Shown here in pieces: positions 30,138-38,433 of a stretch of 64,000 nt of DNA. This stretch comes from Alloboseaceae bacterium BT-24-1 (lineage in GTDB: Bacteria > Pseudomonadota > Alphaproteobacteria > Rhizobiales > Beijerinckiaceae), in the NCBI GenBank assembly GCA_025846845.1, contig JAOYTL010000002.1, positions 186,001-250,000 of the forward strand. Direction: 5' to 3'. The first letter of the stretch is position 1; every line of letters begins with the position of its first letter. The translations under genes were made by a program, and so were the position numbers. The notes below the pieces were generated by a model. The model saw nothing but the letters and a program-made list of their open reading frames with translations, ran no database searches and had not been told where the DNA came from.

Positions 30138-31025
30138 TCATGCGGCCAGGAACTCTTCGGCCGCAAAGTCGACGAAGACTCGCAATTTGGGCGAGGCGTA
30201 GCGGCTGGCGGGCCACATCAGGCTGAGCTTGGTCCGCACCTCCACGTAGCTGTCGAGGATGCTGACAAGTGAGCCCCGCTGCAATTGCGCTGTGACCGAC
30301 AGGTCGGGAACACAGGCTATGCCGAGCCCGCTTTCGGCGAGGCCGATTTGCGCTTCGAGCGCGTTCGTCACCACGCTGATCGGCATGTCGATCTGCACGG
30401 GCTCGCCATTCCTGGACAAGGGCCATTGGTCGAGCTTTCCCGTCGAGGCGTAGCGATAAACGAGGCGGGAATGCCGGGCGAGATCTTCCGGCGTTTCCGG
30501 AGTTCCCATCTGGCGGAAATAGTCCGGCGAACCGACAATCGGCCGGCGGAAATAGCCGAGCGTTCGGGTCATCAGCCTGGAATCGGCATGGTCTCCCGTG
30601 CGGATCACGACATCGAAGCCCTCGCCGATCACATCGACTATCCGGTCGGTGGCATCCAGTTCGAGCTCGACTTCCGGGTAACGTCGTTTGAACGCGGCGA
30701 GTTTCGCCATCGGCATCATGCTCATCGACGGCAGGCTGACACGCAGCCTGCCTTGCGGTGCCGCCTGGCTCTGCGACAGCTCCAGCTCGGCGGCCTCGTA
30801 CTCGCAGAGAATGCGCCGGCAGCGTTCGAGGAAGATCGCGCCCTCGGGCGTCAGCGTGACGCTGCGGGTCGAACGGTGGAACAGCCTTGCGCCAAGTCGA
30901 TCCTCCAGACGCGCCACAGCCTTGCTGACGGCCGATGCCGAGATGCCGAGCTTGCGGCCGGCCTCGGTGAAACCACCGGCATCAGCCGCATGCACAAAGG
31001 CGAAGAGCGCTCCAAGGCTGTCCAT
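30138..31025 (-). CDS. LysR-family regulator
   Basis: 295 aa. HTH at the N-terminus (MDSLGALFAFVHAADAGGFT, GISASAVSKAVARLEDRLGA) and a periplasmic-binding-protein-like effector domain with LRVSLPSMSMMPMAKLAAFK. ATG 31025 is preferred over 31040 from family alignment. Divergent from an MFS transporter, which it probably controls. Convergent with metH. Effector unknown. Confidence 0.9.
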   Translation of the reverse strand: MDSLGALFAFVHAADAGGFTEAGRKLGISASAVSKAVARLEDRLGARLFHRSTRSVTLTPEGAIFLERCRRILCEYEAAELELSQSQAAPQGRLRVSLPSMSMMPMAKLAAFKRRYPEVELELDATDRIVDVIGEGFDVVIRTGDHADSRLMTRTLGYFRRPIVGSPDYFRQMGTPETPEDLARHSRLVYRYASTGKLDQWPLSRNGEPVQIDMPISVVTNALEAQIGLAESGLGIACVPDLSVTAQLQRGSLVSILDSYVEVRTKLSLMWPASRYASPKLRVFVDFAAEEFLAA

Positions 31026-31142
31026 GTCGCGACCCCTCATGCATGACAGAAATGTCCAAAGTATTGTGAATTGTGTCCTGTTTTTCGTTCATTGGGAACC
31101 GGCTACCTCAAGCGCCGACACATCTTTGAAAGCGCTCTGCCC

Positions 31143-32342
31143 ATGACATCCGCGACGAACACGATATCGGCTGGCTCGACCGATGCGAGGCTGCCGCTAG
31201 GAGGCCTGCTGGCGCTCGCCATGGCGGCCTTCATCACACTGCTGACCGAGATCCTGCCATCGGGGCTCCTCCCGCAAATGGCCGAGAGCCTTGGACAATC
31301 CGAGGCGCTGATCGGCCAGCTCGTCACCGCCTATGCGGTGGGCTCGCTCGTCTCCGCCATTCCCCTGACGATCGCCACGCAGAATTGGCGGCGGCGCACT
31401 CTGCTGCTGATCGCCATTGGCGGTTTCGCCATCGTCAACACGGTGACAGCCATCTCCGACAGCTACGCCGTCACGCTGGTTGCCCGTTTCGTCGCGGGCA
31501 TGAGTGCGGGCCTGCTATGGGCACTGGCGGCGGGCTATGCCGCGCGCATGGTGCCCGAGCATCTGCAGGGTCGCGCGATCGCCATCGCCATGGTCGGAGC
31601 GCCGCTTGCCCTCTCGCTCGGCATTCCGACGGGCACGTTCCTCGGCACGCTCCTGGGCTGGCGCTGGACCTTCGGCGTGATGAGCGGGCTGACGGTGCTC
31701 CTCGTCTTCTGGGTTCTAGCCAAGGTGCCTGATTTTCCCGGGCAGAAGCGGGGTCAGGAATTCGGGCTGAAGGCAGTGTTCATGCTGCCGGGCCTGCGGC
31801 CGGTCCTGTTCGTGGTCTTCGCCTATGTGCTCGCCCACAACACCCTCTACACCTATATCGCGCCTTTCCTCGAGCCGGCCGGCATCAAAAACCGGATCGA
31901 TGTCGTGCTGTTGGTCTTTGGCATCGCGTCGCTGCTCGGCATCTGGATCACAGGCGTCCTGATCGACCGCTGGCTGCGCGAGCTGGTTCTTGCGAGCGTC
32001 GCGTTGTTCGGCTTTTCCGCCCTGGCGCTCGGCATCGCCGGAACGGTGCCGGGGGTGATCTATGGCGCGGTCGCCGTCTGGGGGTTGGCATTCGGCGGGG
32101 CCGGGACGCTGTTCCAGACCGCGTCGGCCAAGGCGGCTGGCCATGCGGCCGACGTCGCGCAGTCGATGCTGGTCACGACCTGGAATCTCGCCATTGCAGG
32201 TGGCGGGATCGTCGGCGGATTGCTGCTGAGCGGCCTTGGCGTCGCGCCTTTTCCGTGGGTGTTGGCGGCGCTTCTGATCGCTACATTCGCGGTCGCATGG
32301 GCCGCGAAGAGCCATGGCTTTCGAGCGGCCACACCCAGATAA
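31143..32342 (+). CDS. MFS transporter, AraJ/NepI-like
   Basis: 399 aa with twelve predicted membrane helices. Seen: TLLTEILPSGLLPQMAESLG near the first helices, the inter-helix ATQNWRRRTLLL motif and RMVPEHLQGRAIAIAMVGAP, as in drug- or sugar-efflux MFS members. Start 31143 is chosen because the family begins shortly before helix 1. Divergent from the LysR gene across 117 bp of comparatively AT-rich DNA. Export is inferred; substrate unknown. Confidence 0.88.
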   Translation: MTSATNTISAGSTDARLPLGGLLALAMAAFITLLTEILPSGLLPQMAESLGQSEALIGQLVTAYAVGSLVSAIPLTIATQNWRRRTLLLIAIGGFAIVNTVTAISDSYAVTLVARFVAGMSAGLLWALAAGYAARMVPEHLQGRAIAIAMVGAPLALSLGIPTGTFLGTLLGWRWTFGVMSGLTVLLVFWVLAKVPDFPGQKRGQEFGLKAVFMLPGLRPVLFVVFAYVLAHNTLYTYIAPFLEPAGIKNRIDVVLLVFGIASLLGIWITGVLIDRWLRELVLASVALFGFSALALGIAGTVPGVIYGAVAVWGLAFGGAGTLFQTASAKAAGHAADVAQSMLVTTWNLAIAGGGIVGGLLLSGLGVAPFPWVLAALLIATFAVAWAAKSHGFRAATPR

Positions 32343-32377
32343 CTCCCATTGGCGCCGTGAAGGGGCAGGCGCGGGGA

Positions 32378-32517
32378 ACCCTCTCCCGGAGGGAGAGGGC
32401 AGGGTGAGGGGTAGGCCGTTTGCCCAGTTCCGCGAGGCCTGACCGCATGGTCGGGTTGAGGCTCACGTTTCCAGTCCGAACACATCACCCCTACCCCTCT
32501 CCTTCCAGGAGAGGGGT
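32378..32517. repeat. Palindromic extragenic repeat, copy B
   Basis: CCCTCTCCC (32379-32387) with GGGAGAGGG (32391-32399) followed by AGGGTGAGGGG, and at the other end TCACCCCTA then CCCCTCTCCT (32494-32503) with AGGAGAGGGG (32507-32516). The halves face each other around about 90 bp without a gene. Related to copies A and C. Confidence 0.8.
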
Positions 32518-32542
32518 TCCCGCGCACTTGAAATGAAGCTGC

Positions 32543-33007
32543 TTACCCGCCGCAGCGCTGCGCCATCACGGCAAAGCCCTTCTGGCCGCCGGCGAGGGGG
32601 AAGCTCTGCGTCTCGCCCTCGACGCGCAGTGTCAGGCTCTGGCCCTTGCGCAGCACCGCCTGCAGCGCGGGCGTCAGCGTCGTTGTCGTCTCGAAGTGAT
32701 TGCCCATCTCGTCGCTGACGAGCTTCATGCTCAGATCGGCCTGCCCGCCGCTCGACGATAGCTTGGCGATCGTGACGGCGTTGTCCTTCATGCCTTCCTT
32801 GAAGAAGGGAACCCGTACGGTCAGGCTCTTGCTGGCGAAATCACAGGAGAAGAACAGGCGCTGATCGTCCGTCTGCGGCATCTCATAGGCGACGACGATG
32901 CCCTCGCCATCTTGCCGGACGCCCCAGCTCAAGCCGTCCTTGGCCACAGCCGCGGCGGTCTGGAGCACCAGAGCGGGCGCCAGCAGGAGAATCGCCTTCG
33001 GCATCAT
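32543..33007 (-). CDS. Secreted protein, unknown function
   Basis: 154 aa. The signal peptide MMPKAILLLAPALVLQTAAA is followed by a beta-rich domain (GLSWGVRQDGEGIVVAYEMP, RLFFSCDFASKSLTVRVPFF) and ends QKGFAVMAQRCGG. Two cysteines may form a disulfide. Two adjacent ATGs (33007, 33004) could start it; a GAGGA lies upstream. No family is recognised; it looks like a small periplasmic beta-sandwich. Flanked by repeat copy B downstream. Confidence 0.65.
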   Translation of the reverse strand: MMPKAILLLAPALVLQTAAAVAKDGLSWGVRQDGEGIVVAYEMPQTDDQRLFFSCDFASKSLTVRVPFFKEGMKDNAVTIAKLSSSGGQADLSMKLVSDEMGNHFETTTTLTPALQAVLRKGQSLTLRVEGETQSFPLAGGQKGFAVMAQRCGG

Positions 33008-33187
33008 GACAGCTGTCCTCACATCCATTGATCGCCGCGCCTTTGCGCCGGACAGGCGACAATTCGCGTATTGCACCGTCATTGCGGATCGCTTCGCTTC
33101 GCGCGCGATGACGGCAAAAGTTGAGCAGACAAAAGCAGACAGGCCGCCCGACGGCGGCCTGTCCACATTCTTGCGATGTCAGTCTGT

Positions 33188-34897
33188 TCAGGCCGGCACG
33201 GCGGCGGCGCCGAAATCGCCGGCTTCGCGGGTCTGCTGGCTGGTTTCCGTCACCGGCACGACACGCGAGACCGAGCGACGTTCTTCATCGATGCGCTCGA
33301 TCAGGAAGTAGGCGCGTTCGGCCGAGCCGAGCAGCGCCAGGATCGCGCCGCGCTCGACCCAGGGCAGCTCGGCGCCGAGCCGCAGGCAGCGCTCGCGGAC
33401 GGCCGTCAGGGCAGCGATCCGCGGCTCGGCCTCGGCGGAGACGATCGGCCCGTCCTGCCCGGCCGGCACGATGGCGCGCATCGCCTCGGCGACCTGGTCG
33501 ACGACGCTGTCGACGATCTCGCGGCCAGGCGCGCCGAAGGGCTGGCGCTCGATGCGGCGGGCGATCTGGTAGAGCGTCTCGCCGAGGCTGGCGGTGAAGT
33601 CCTCTTCCTCGATCAGGCTCGCGACCAGATCGGCGCGGGCATAGGGCATCTCGGGGCTGAACATGCCGGAGGTGTAGGCGCGGATGTCGCGGTTGAGGAT
33701 ATCGATCGCGGCATAATGCTCGTCGCTCTTCTCAGGTGCGTCCGGCTTGGCGCGGGCGATGTCGAGGAAGAGCTGCGCGGCCTGGAGATAGCGGCCGGTC
33801 TCCTGCTGGATGTTGGCGACGGCATGGGCATGATCGGTCGCCTTGGCGAGGAAGCGCGGCTGCGAGTAATCTTCGATGTCATCAAGCGACGAGGCGCCGA
33901 CCCGCGACAGGACCCGCTCGAACACGCCGACGAAGGGGAAGAGCAGGGCGGTGTTGAAGATGTTGAAGAAGGTCGAGTAGAGGCCGATCGCGACCGGGAT
34001 GAGCGGGAAGGTCTCCTTGCCGTCCTTGATGACCGGCACGCCCGGATCGCCGCCGAACCACTGCATGGCCCAGGTCAGCACGTCCATCGAGACGAAGAAG
34101 AGCGGTATCGTGACGGCGACGCCGATGATGTTGAAGGAGATATGGGCGTAGGCCGCGCGCTTGGCGTTCTTCGACAGGTTGAGCGAGGCCATCCAGGAGG
34201 TGATGGTGGTGCCGAGATCGGCGCCGAGCGAGAAGGCGACGGCAGTCTTCCAGTCGAGGATGCCGGCGGCGCCGAGGCCCATGACGATGCCGATCGTCGC
34301 CGAGGAGGAGTGGATCATCGCGGTGATGCCGGCGGCGATCAGCACGCAGTAGAGCAAGGTGAGGTAGCTGTCGGCCCTGAGCGAGGAGATGACGCCCATC
34401 ACCTCCGGCATCGAGCGCAAGGGGCGCAGGCCGCCGGTCATCAGGTTGAGGCCGTAGAAGATCAGCGCGAAGCCCATGCAGGCGAGCGCGATGTTCTTGA
34501 CCTTCTCGGTCTTGGCGAAGATGTGCAGCAGCGCGAAGATGCCGGCGAGCAGCAGGCCGAGCGGGCCGAGCGGCAGGGCGATCAGGCCGTTGCCGAGGGT
34601 CGTGCCGATATTGGCGCCCATGATCACGCTGATCGCGGGCCGCAGCCCGATCACGCCGGCATTGACGAGGCCGACCACCATCACGGTCATCGCGGTCGAG
34701 GACTGGATGATGCCGGTGATGAAGGTGCCGGCGAGGACGCCCTTGACCGGCGTGCCGGCGATCTTGGCGAGCAGCGCCCGCATCTTGTTGACGGCGAGAT
34801 TCTGGATGCCGTTGCTCATGAATTCGAGGCCGAGCATGAAGATGCCCAGGCCACCGATCACAGGCACGATCACCTGCGTGAAGATATCGACTTGCAT
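33188..34897 (-). CDS. Na/phosphate cotransporter family protein with PhoU-like tail
   Basis: 569 aa. The membrane half carries the duplicated Na/Pi motif, GIIQSSTAMTVMVVGLVNAG and AMIHSSSATIGIVMGLGAAG, with about eight to nine helices. From about residue 350 a soluble helical domain resembles PhoU (RYLQAAQLFLDIARAKPDAP). This is the NptA/COG1283 type, which moves phosphate with sodium across the inner membrane. No pho genes are adjacent. The long opposite-strand frame over it is a shadow. Confidence 0.92.
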   Translation of the reverse strand: MQVDIFTQVIVPVIGGLGIFMLGLEFMSNGIQNLAVNKMRALLAKIAGTPVKGVLAGTFITGIIQSSTAMTVMVVGLVNAGVIGLRPAISVIMGANIGTTLGNGLIALPLGPLGLLLAGIFALLHIFAKTEKVKNIALACMGFALIFYGLNLMTGGLRPLRSMPEVMGVISSLRADSYLTLLYCVLIAAGITAMIHSSSATIGIVMGLGAAGILDWKTAVAFSLGADLGTTITSWMASLNLSKNAKRAAYAHISFNIIGVAVTIPLFFVSMDVLTWAMQWFGGDPGVPVIKDGKETFPLIPVAIGLYSTFFNIFNTALLFPFVGVFERVLSRVGASSLDDIEDYSQPRFLAKATDHAHAVANIQQETGRYLQAAQLFLDIARAKPDAPEKSDEHYAAIDILNRDIRAYTSGMFSPEMPYARADLVASLIEEEDFTASLGETLYQIARRIERQPFGAPGREIVDSVVDQVAEAMRAIVPAGQDGPIVSAEAEPRIAALTAVRERCLRLGAELPWVERGAILALLGSAERAYFLIERIDEERRSVSRVVPVTETSQQTREAGDFGAAAVPA

Positions 34898-35098
34898 GCT
34901 CTCGACTCCGACAAGGGGCGCGGTCGCTTCTGCGGCCGGGTCGAGGCGTCACGGCGAGCATCAGCGCGCGCGTCCCGCAATGGACACGCGCGTTTCTCCG
35001 TGCCGGTTTCCCCACCTGGCCAGCGGAGTCCTAGGCAGGTCGTGCGACAGCGCGGTGACTATGCGTCACGACGGTGGCGGGTCGTTGGCTGGTATCCG

Positions 35099-35126
35099 GC
35101 CGCCGGCTCCGATGTCCGCCGGCGGC
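35099..35126 (-). terminator. GC hairpin downstream of the GST/NTF2 operon
   Basis: GCCGCCGGC (35099-35107) and GCCGGCGGC (35118-35126) form a perfect 9-bp stem with a 10-nt loop, 14 bp after the NTF2-like stop on the minus strand. No T tract is present. Confidence 0.4.
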
Positions 35127-35140
35127 CCGATTTCCGCTGT

Positions 35141-35527
35141 TCAGGCCGCTTCGTCGAGGTCGAAATGGAAGACCTTGGCGATCAGGCGCCAGCGCCCGTC
35201 GAGCCTGATGAAGCTCAGGAGATCGGTGAAGCGCCTGGGGCCGATGGCGCATTCGACGCGGGCCAGTGCGGTGACCGGCCCGGCGAACTCGATCGAGACG
35301 ATGCGGTCGCGGCGTGCCTCTCCCCGGCTGGCCGGGGAGGGACGCTTTTCGACCATGGGCAGGTAGGCGTCCATGGTCAGGTGGGTGAGGCTACCCTCGC
35401 TGGCGCTGGCGTAGATCGCCTGCGGGTGGAAGACCTCGGCGAGCTTGCCGGCATCGCTGTGATGGAGGCCGTCGAAATAGTGCGTCAGCACCTCGACGAG
35501 TTCGGCATAGCGGGGATCGGCGCTCAC
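35141..35527 (-). CDS. NTF2-like (SnoaL/lumazine-binding-like) protein
   Basis: 128 aa. YAELVEVLTHYFDGLHHSDA, FHPQAIYASASEG and LLSFIRLDGRWRLIAKVFHF match the cone-shaped NTF2-like superfamily that includes Lumazine_bd_2 proteins. Usually a small-molecule-binding or isomerase-like protein. Its start overlaps the GST stop by 4 bp, so the two are co-translated and may act on the same compound. Confidence 0.82.
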   Translation of the reverse strand: MSADPRYAELVEVLTHYFDGLHHSDAGKLAEVFHPQAIYASASEGSLTHLTMDAYLPMVEKRPSPASRGEARRDRIVSIEFAGPVTALARVECAIGPRRFTDLLSFIRLDGRWRLIAKVFHFDLDEAA

Positions 35528-36135
35528 TGGAGCAGGCCCTCGGCCCGCATCGCCTCCTGCACGCTGGTCCGGGCGCCGATCCGCGCCATGAATGCTTGCA
35601 GCTTCGGGAAGGCGTCGAGCGGAACGCCGCGGCTGTCGGACCAGTTGACGATGGTGAAGAGGTAGCCGTCGGCGACGGTGAAGCGCTCACCGAGGAGATG
35701 GCTGCGGCCGTCGGCGAACAGGCCTTCGACATAGGCAAGCTTTTTGGCGATGCGGGTTCGCGCGGCTGTCTTGCCCTCTTCGGTCGTGTCGGGGAGGAAG
35801 AGCGGCGTGTAGGCCTTGTGGAGCTCGCTGCCGATGAAGTTCATGAGTTCCTCGAGCTTGAAGCGCTCGAAGCTGCCGGGCTTGGGCGCCAGATCGGCAG
35901 CGGGGGCAAGATCGGCGATGTAACGGGCGATGACCGCGCCTTCGGTCAGCACGCTGCCGTCCTCGAACTGCAATGCGGGGACATAGCCCTTGGGATTGAC
36001 CGCGGCATAGTCGGCGCCGGCCTCGGTCCGACCGGCGATCAGGTCGACCTTCTCCAATGTGACGGGCAGGCCGGCCTCGCGCAGGGCGATATGGGGCGAA
36101 AGCGAGCAGGCGCCCGGCGAGTAGTAGAGCTTCAT
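35524..36135 (-). CDS. Glutathione S-transferase, GstA type
   Basis: 203 aa. The thioredoxin-like N-domain MKLYYSPGACSLSPHIALRE contains the Cys/Ser motif of bacterial beta-class GSTs (SPGACS), followed by NPKGYVPALQFEDGSVLTEG and the helical domain with GERFTVADGYLF. It conjugates glutathione to electrophiles. Divergent from an HxlR regulator with an inverted repeat between, so it is probably induced by electrophile stress. Confidence 0.9.
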   Translation of the reverse strand: MKLYYSPGACSLSPHIALREAGLPVTLEKVDLIAGRTEAGADYAAVNPKGYVPALQFEDGSVLTEGAVIARYIADLAPAADLAPKPGSFERFKLEELMNFIGSELHKAYTPLFLPDTTEEGKTAARTRIAKKLAYVEGLFADGRSHLLGERFTVADGYLFTIVNWSDSRGVPLDAFPKLQAFMARIGARTSVQEAMRAEGLLQ

Positions 36136-36182
36136 GGGGATTTCTCTCCGCGTTGACGATGGCGGAGAGCTAGGCGAAAGCA

Positions 36183-36205
36183 GTTACCTCTGTATACGGG
36201 GTAAC
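36183..36205. promoter_or_regulatory. Candidate HxlR operator
   Basis: GTTACC (36183-36188) and GGTAAC (36200-36205) form an inverted repeat around GTATAC; a further GTAAC follows at 36211. It sits in the 136-bp gap between gst and hxlR. Confidence 0.5.
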
Positions 36206-36257
36206 TTGTCGTAACTGCGTTTTCCGGTATCCTCCCGGTAACCGGAGGGATTGCCGC

Positions 36258-36285
36258 ATGGCCCTGAAACTATGGCCCTGAAACT
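36258..36285 (+). repeat. 14-bp tandem duplication at the hxlR start
   Basis: ATGGCCCTGAAACT occurs twice in direct succession (36258-36271 and 36272-36285). The ribosome site GGAGGG (36244-36249) is ideally spaced for the first ATG, which runs into TGA after seven codons (stop 36279-36281). Only the second ATG is in frame with the regulator. Confidence 0.9.
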
Positions 36286-36643
36286 CAGGAAGAACCGCGC
36301 CGCGCCGCAGCCCGAGACCTGCAATGTCGGCGCCTGCATGCAGGTGCTCGGCGGGGCCTGGACGCCGAACGTGATCTGGTTCCTGAGCGGCGGGCCGCGA
36401 CGCTTCGGGGAACTCAGGCGCGACATCCCGGCGATCTCGGCCAAGATGCTGAGCGCGCGCCTGCGGGTGCTGGAGGAGAAGGGTGTCGTCCACCGCAAGG
36501 TCGTGCCGACGACCCCGCCCTCGACCGAATATGCGCTGACCGAGCTCGGGCAGGAATATGTGCCGGCGATCCTTGCGATCGCCGAGGTCGGCGCCAGGCT
36601 GAAGGCGCAGGCCGCGGCGCGAGCGCAGGCGCAGGCGGCCTGA
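36272..36643 (+). CDS. HxlR-family regulator
   Basis: 123 aa. Winged helix of HxlR type: PETCNVGACMQVLGGAWTPN followed by VIWFLSGGPRRFGELRRDIP and ISAKMLSARLRVLEEKGVVH. The N-terminal cysteines (CNVGAC) fit redox- or electrophile-sensing members. ATG 36272 is the in-frame start but its ribosome site is 22 nt away because of the tandem duplication; TTG 36251 in the same frame is an alternative. Probable controller of the divergent gst operon. Confidence 0.88.
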   Translation: MALKLRKNRAAPQPETCNVGACMQVLGGAWTPNVIWFLSGGPRRFGELRRDIPAISAKMLSARLRVLEEKGVVHRKVVPTTPPSTEYALTELGQEYVPAILAIAEVGARLKAQAAARAQAQAA

Positions 36644-36653
36644 GAGCCGGGAC

Positions 36654-37124
36654 TCAGCCCTTCGCCGCAGCTTCCAGCCCGGCGATGTCGAGCTTGACCA
36701 TTGTCAGCATGGCCTCGGCGACGCGCCTGGCCTTGGCGCGGTCGGGATCGCGGACGAGCTCGCCCAGGCGCTTCGGCGTGATCTGCCAGGACAGGCCCCA
36801 GCGGTCCTTGAGCCAGCCGCACTGCTCGAATTTTCCGCCTTCGCCGAGCGTCTCCCAGAGCCGGTCGACCTCGGCCTGGGTCTCGCACTCGATCATGATC
36901 GAGAAGGTGTGGTTGAAGGCGTCGGAGCGGTGGGCCTCGAAGGCCTGGTAGCGCTGGCCGTCGATGGTGAAGGTGGCGATCTTGACGCTGCCGGCCGGCC
37001 CGCTCGGCGACTCCGCTGGGAGGGCACCGGTCCATTCGAGCGCCGAATTCGGGATCAGCGAGGTGTAGAGGCTGATCGCCGCGTCCATGTCCTTGTCGAA
37101 CCAGAGATTCTGGGTGACCTTCAT
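36654..37124 (-). CDS. VOC-family (PhnB/3-dmu-9_3-mt) protein
   Basis: 156 aa. MKVTQNLWFDKDMDAAISLY and EWTGALPAESPSGPAGSVKI, FNHTFSIMIECETQAEVDRL and QCGWLKDRWGLSWQITPKRL are typical of the PhnB-like glyoxalase-fold family often labelled 3-demethylubiquinone methyltransferase, a misleading name. Enzymatic role unknown. The start at 37124 is set by the family. Convergent with hxlR. Confidence 0.88.
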   Translation of the reverse strand: MKVTQNLWFDKDMDAAISLYTSLIPNSALEWTGALPAESPSGPAGSVKIATFTIDGQRYQAFEAHRSDAFNHTFSIMIECETQAEVDRLWETLGEGGKFEQCGWLKDRWGLSWQITPKRLGELVRDPDRAKARRVAEAMLTMVKLDIAGLEAAAKG

Positions 37125-37323
37125 CGCAGGGCTCCTTGCTGCGCCATCAAGCCAGGGATTGGCCTGTCGCTTCAAGGACGAACCAAGGAAGAAGGTTCCG
37201 ACAGGGACGGGACGATTTTTCCGAAGGGGGTTGGGACCGCAAGGGTCGAGGGCGCCTCAACCCTCTTGCCTCTGCTCGCGGGCCCATGTGCATGGCCCCG
37301 CTTCACAGCGAGGCCGCTGTGTC

Positions 37324-37662
37324 TCACCAGCGATCGTAGCGGGGGCGACCATAGCCGTCGCCATATCCGCGCCGGTAACCGTAACCGCCGCCGTAGCCGC
37401 CGCCATAACCGCGTCCATAGCCGCGCCCGTAACCGTCGCCGTAACCGCGTCCATAACCACCGCCGCGGCCGTAACGCTGGCGATCGAGATTGTTCTGGAT
37501 GATCTGCATCCGCCGCAGCTTCGCATCGCTGGCGGTGAACTCGGCCGGCAGCCTGTCGAGCTGCTGTGCGGTTGCGGGCGGAAGCGCTTCGCCGCGCGGA
37601 GCCGCAGTCGCCACCGTGGCGGAGCCGATAAGCAGGGCAGCGGCGATCAATAGGTGTCGCAT
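37324..37662 (-). CDS. Secreted Gly/Tyr/Arg-rich repeat protein
   Basis: 112 aa. Signal peptide MRHLLIAAALLIGSATVATA; a central helix (AKLRRMQIIQNNLDRQRYGR); then a C-terminal run of GYGRGYGDGYG-type repeats (about residues 66-105) ending RPRYDRW. The codons of this tract give the DNA a regular CCATAACC/CCGTAACC pattern. Such tails are low complexity and may bind nucleic acid, polysaccharide or self-associate, but nothing is established. A GGAGA ribosome site precedes the start. Confidence 0.7.
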   Translation of the reverse strand: MRHLLIAAALLIGSATVATAAPRGEALPPATAQQLDRLPAEFTASDAKLRRMQIIQNNLDRQRYGRGGGYGRGYGDGYGRGYGRGYGGGYGGGYGYRRGYGDGYGRPRYDRW

Positions 37663-38009
37663 GGGGGAATCTCCTGATGTGTTGAGGCGATGATCGCAGT
37701 TGCAGTTGCAACGCCACCTGAACGGAATTGTTCGCTCGCGTTCAGCGAACGCGCGGGCCGAGCGGCTACTCGGGATACGACACAGGGCCGTCAGCCGAAT
37801 CTGCCCGCTTGCGGACGATGGTCCAAAGAAGGTTGCCGAAAGGTTGCGGCGCAGTCTGACGAATTTACATCAGATCGCGGCAGCGCGGTTGTGGCGCGCT
37901 CCACGATGATGGGTGGCGTCGATGTCCGGACTGGGTGGAAAGCGGACAATCAGTTGCTTCGGGCAGCTCTGGGTCGCGAGCGTACTTCGGATGCAGCCGC
38001 TTCAGATTC
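37663..38009. other. Gap without a recognisable gene
   Basis: No convincing reading frame. It holds an inverted repeat GTTCGCT-CGCGTTC-AGCGAAC at 37730-37750, and around 37915-37990 degenerate sequence resembling remnants (GATGTCCGGACTGGGTGG) of dispersed repeats seen in related genomes. Confidence 0.5.
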
Positions 38010-38309
38010 TCAGGCCCGCCACCGACGAACGACCCGTTGCACCATCCGGCCCGCACTCCAGGAGGCCGCTGCTACAATCAAGTACATCGGCAAAAGCGTG
38101 ACCGCGAAGGCGACTCCGTCCGCTTGGGACGACCACTCGGACGCAACTCCGATAATCAAACCCAGGACCAAATAGCCAGATGCAACCATTAAGGCCGACA
38201 CGAGCGAGGCGTCCGCCAGCCCCAAAAACAGCGGAACGCCTAGAATAAAGAACGCTGACCCCATCAGAACGATAGTTCGACTCGTGTCGATAACGTCAGG
38301 AGAGATCAT
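38010..38309 (-). CDS. Small membrane protein, unknown function
   Basis: 99 aa with three predicted helices (IVLMGSAFFILGVPLFLGLA, SALMVASGYLVLGLIIGVAS, VAFAVTLLPMYLIVAAASW) and a basic tail (RMVQRVVRRWRA). There is no good ribosome site, and base use in this stretch is less GC-rich than in the neighbours, which may indicate acquired or decaying DNA. No family is recognised. Confidence 0.5.
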   Translation of the reverse strand: MISPDVIDTSRTIVLMGSAFFILGVPLFLGLADASLVSALMVASGYLVLGLIIGVASEWSSQADGVAFAVTLLPMYLIVAAASWSAGRMVQRVVRRWRA

Positions 38310-38433
38310 TGTTTGACGCCGGGGTTCAATTCAGAGGGAAGTTCTTAAACCACCTACTCCTGAGCCATAAGCGAGGTGTAGAAAACGTCCGGAATGGGTT
38401 GGAAGCCGACGCTCCAGCCCATCAGTTCTCGGC

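Noticed and set aside
33176..35665. Long plus-strand frame over the Na/Pi cotransporter
   Set aside because: The translation is a low-complexity Asp/Glu/Arg/Gly/His mix typical of a shadow of a GC-rich gene; the opposite-strand transporter is clear.
37350..37480. Regularly spaced CCATAACC/CCGTAACC units resembling a short array
   Set aside because: They encode the GYGRG tail of a small secreted protein; there are no spacers, so it is not CRISPR.
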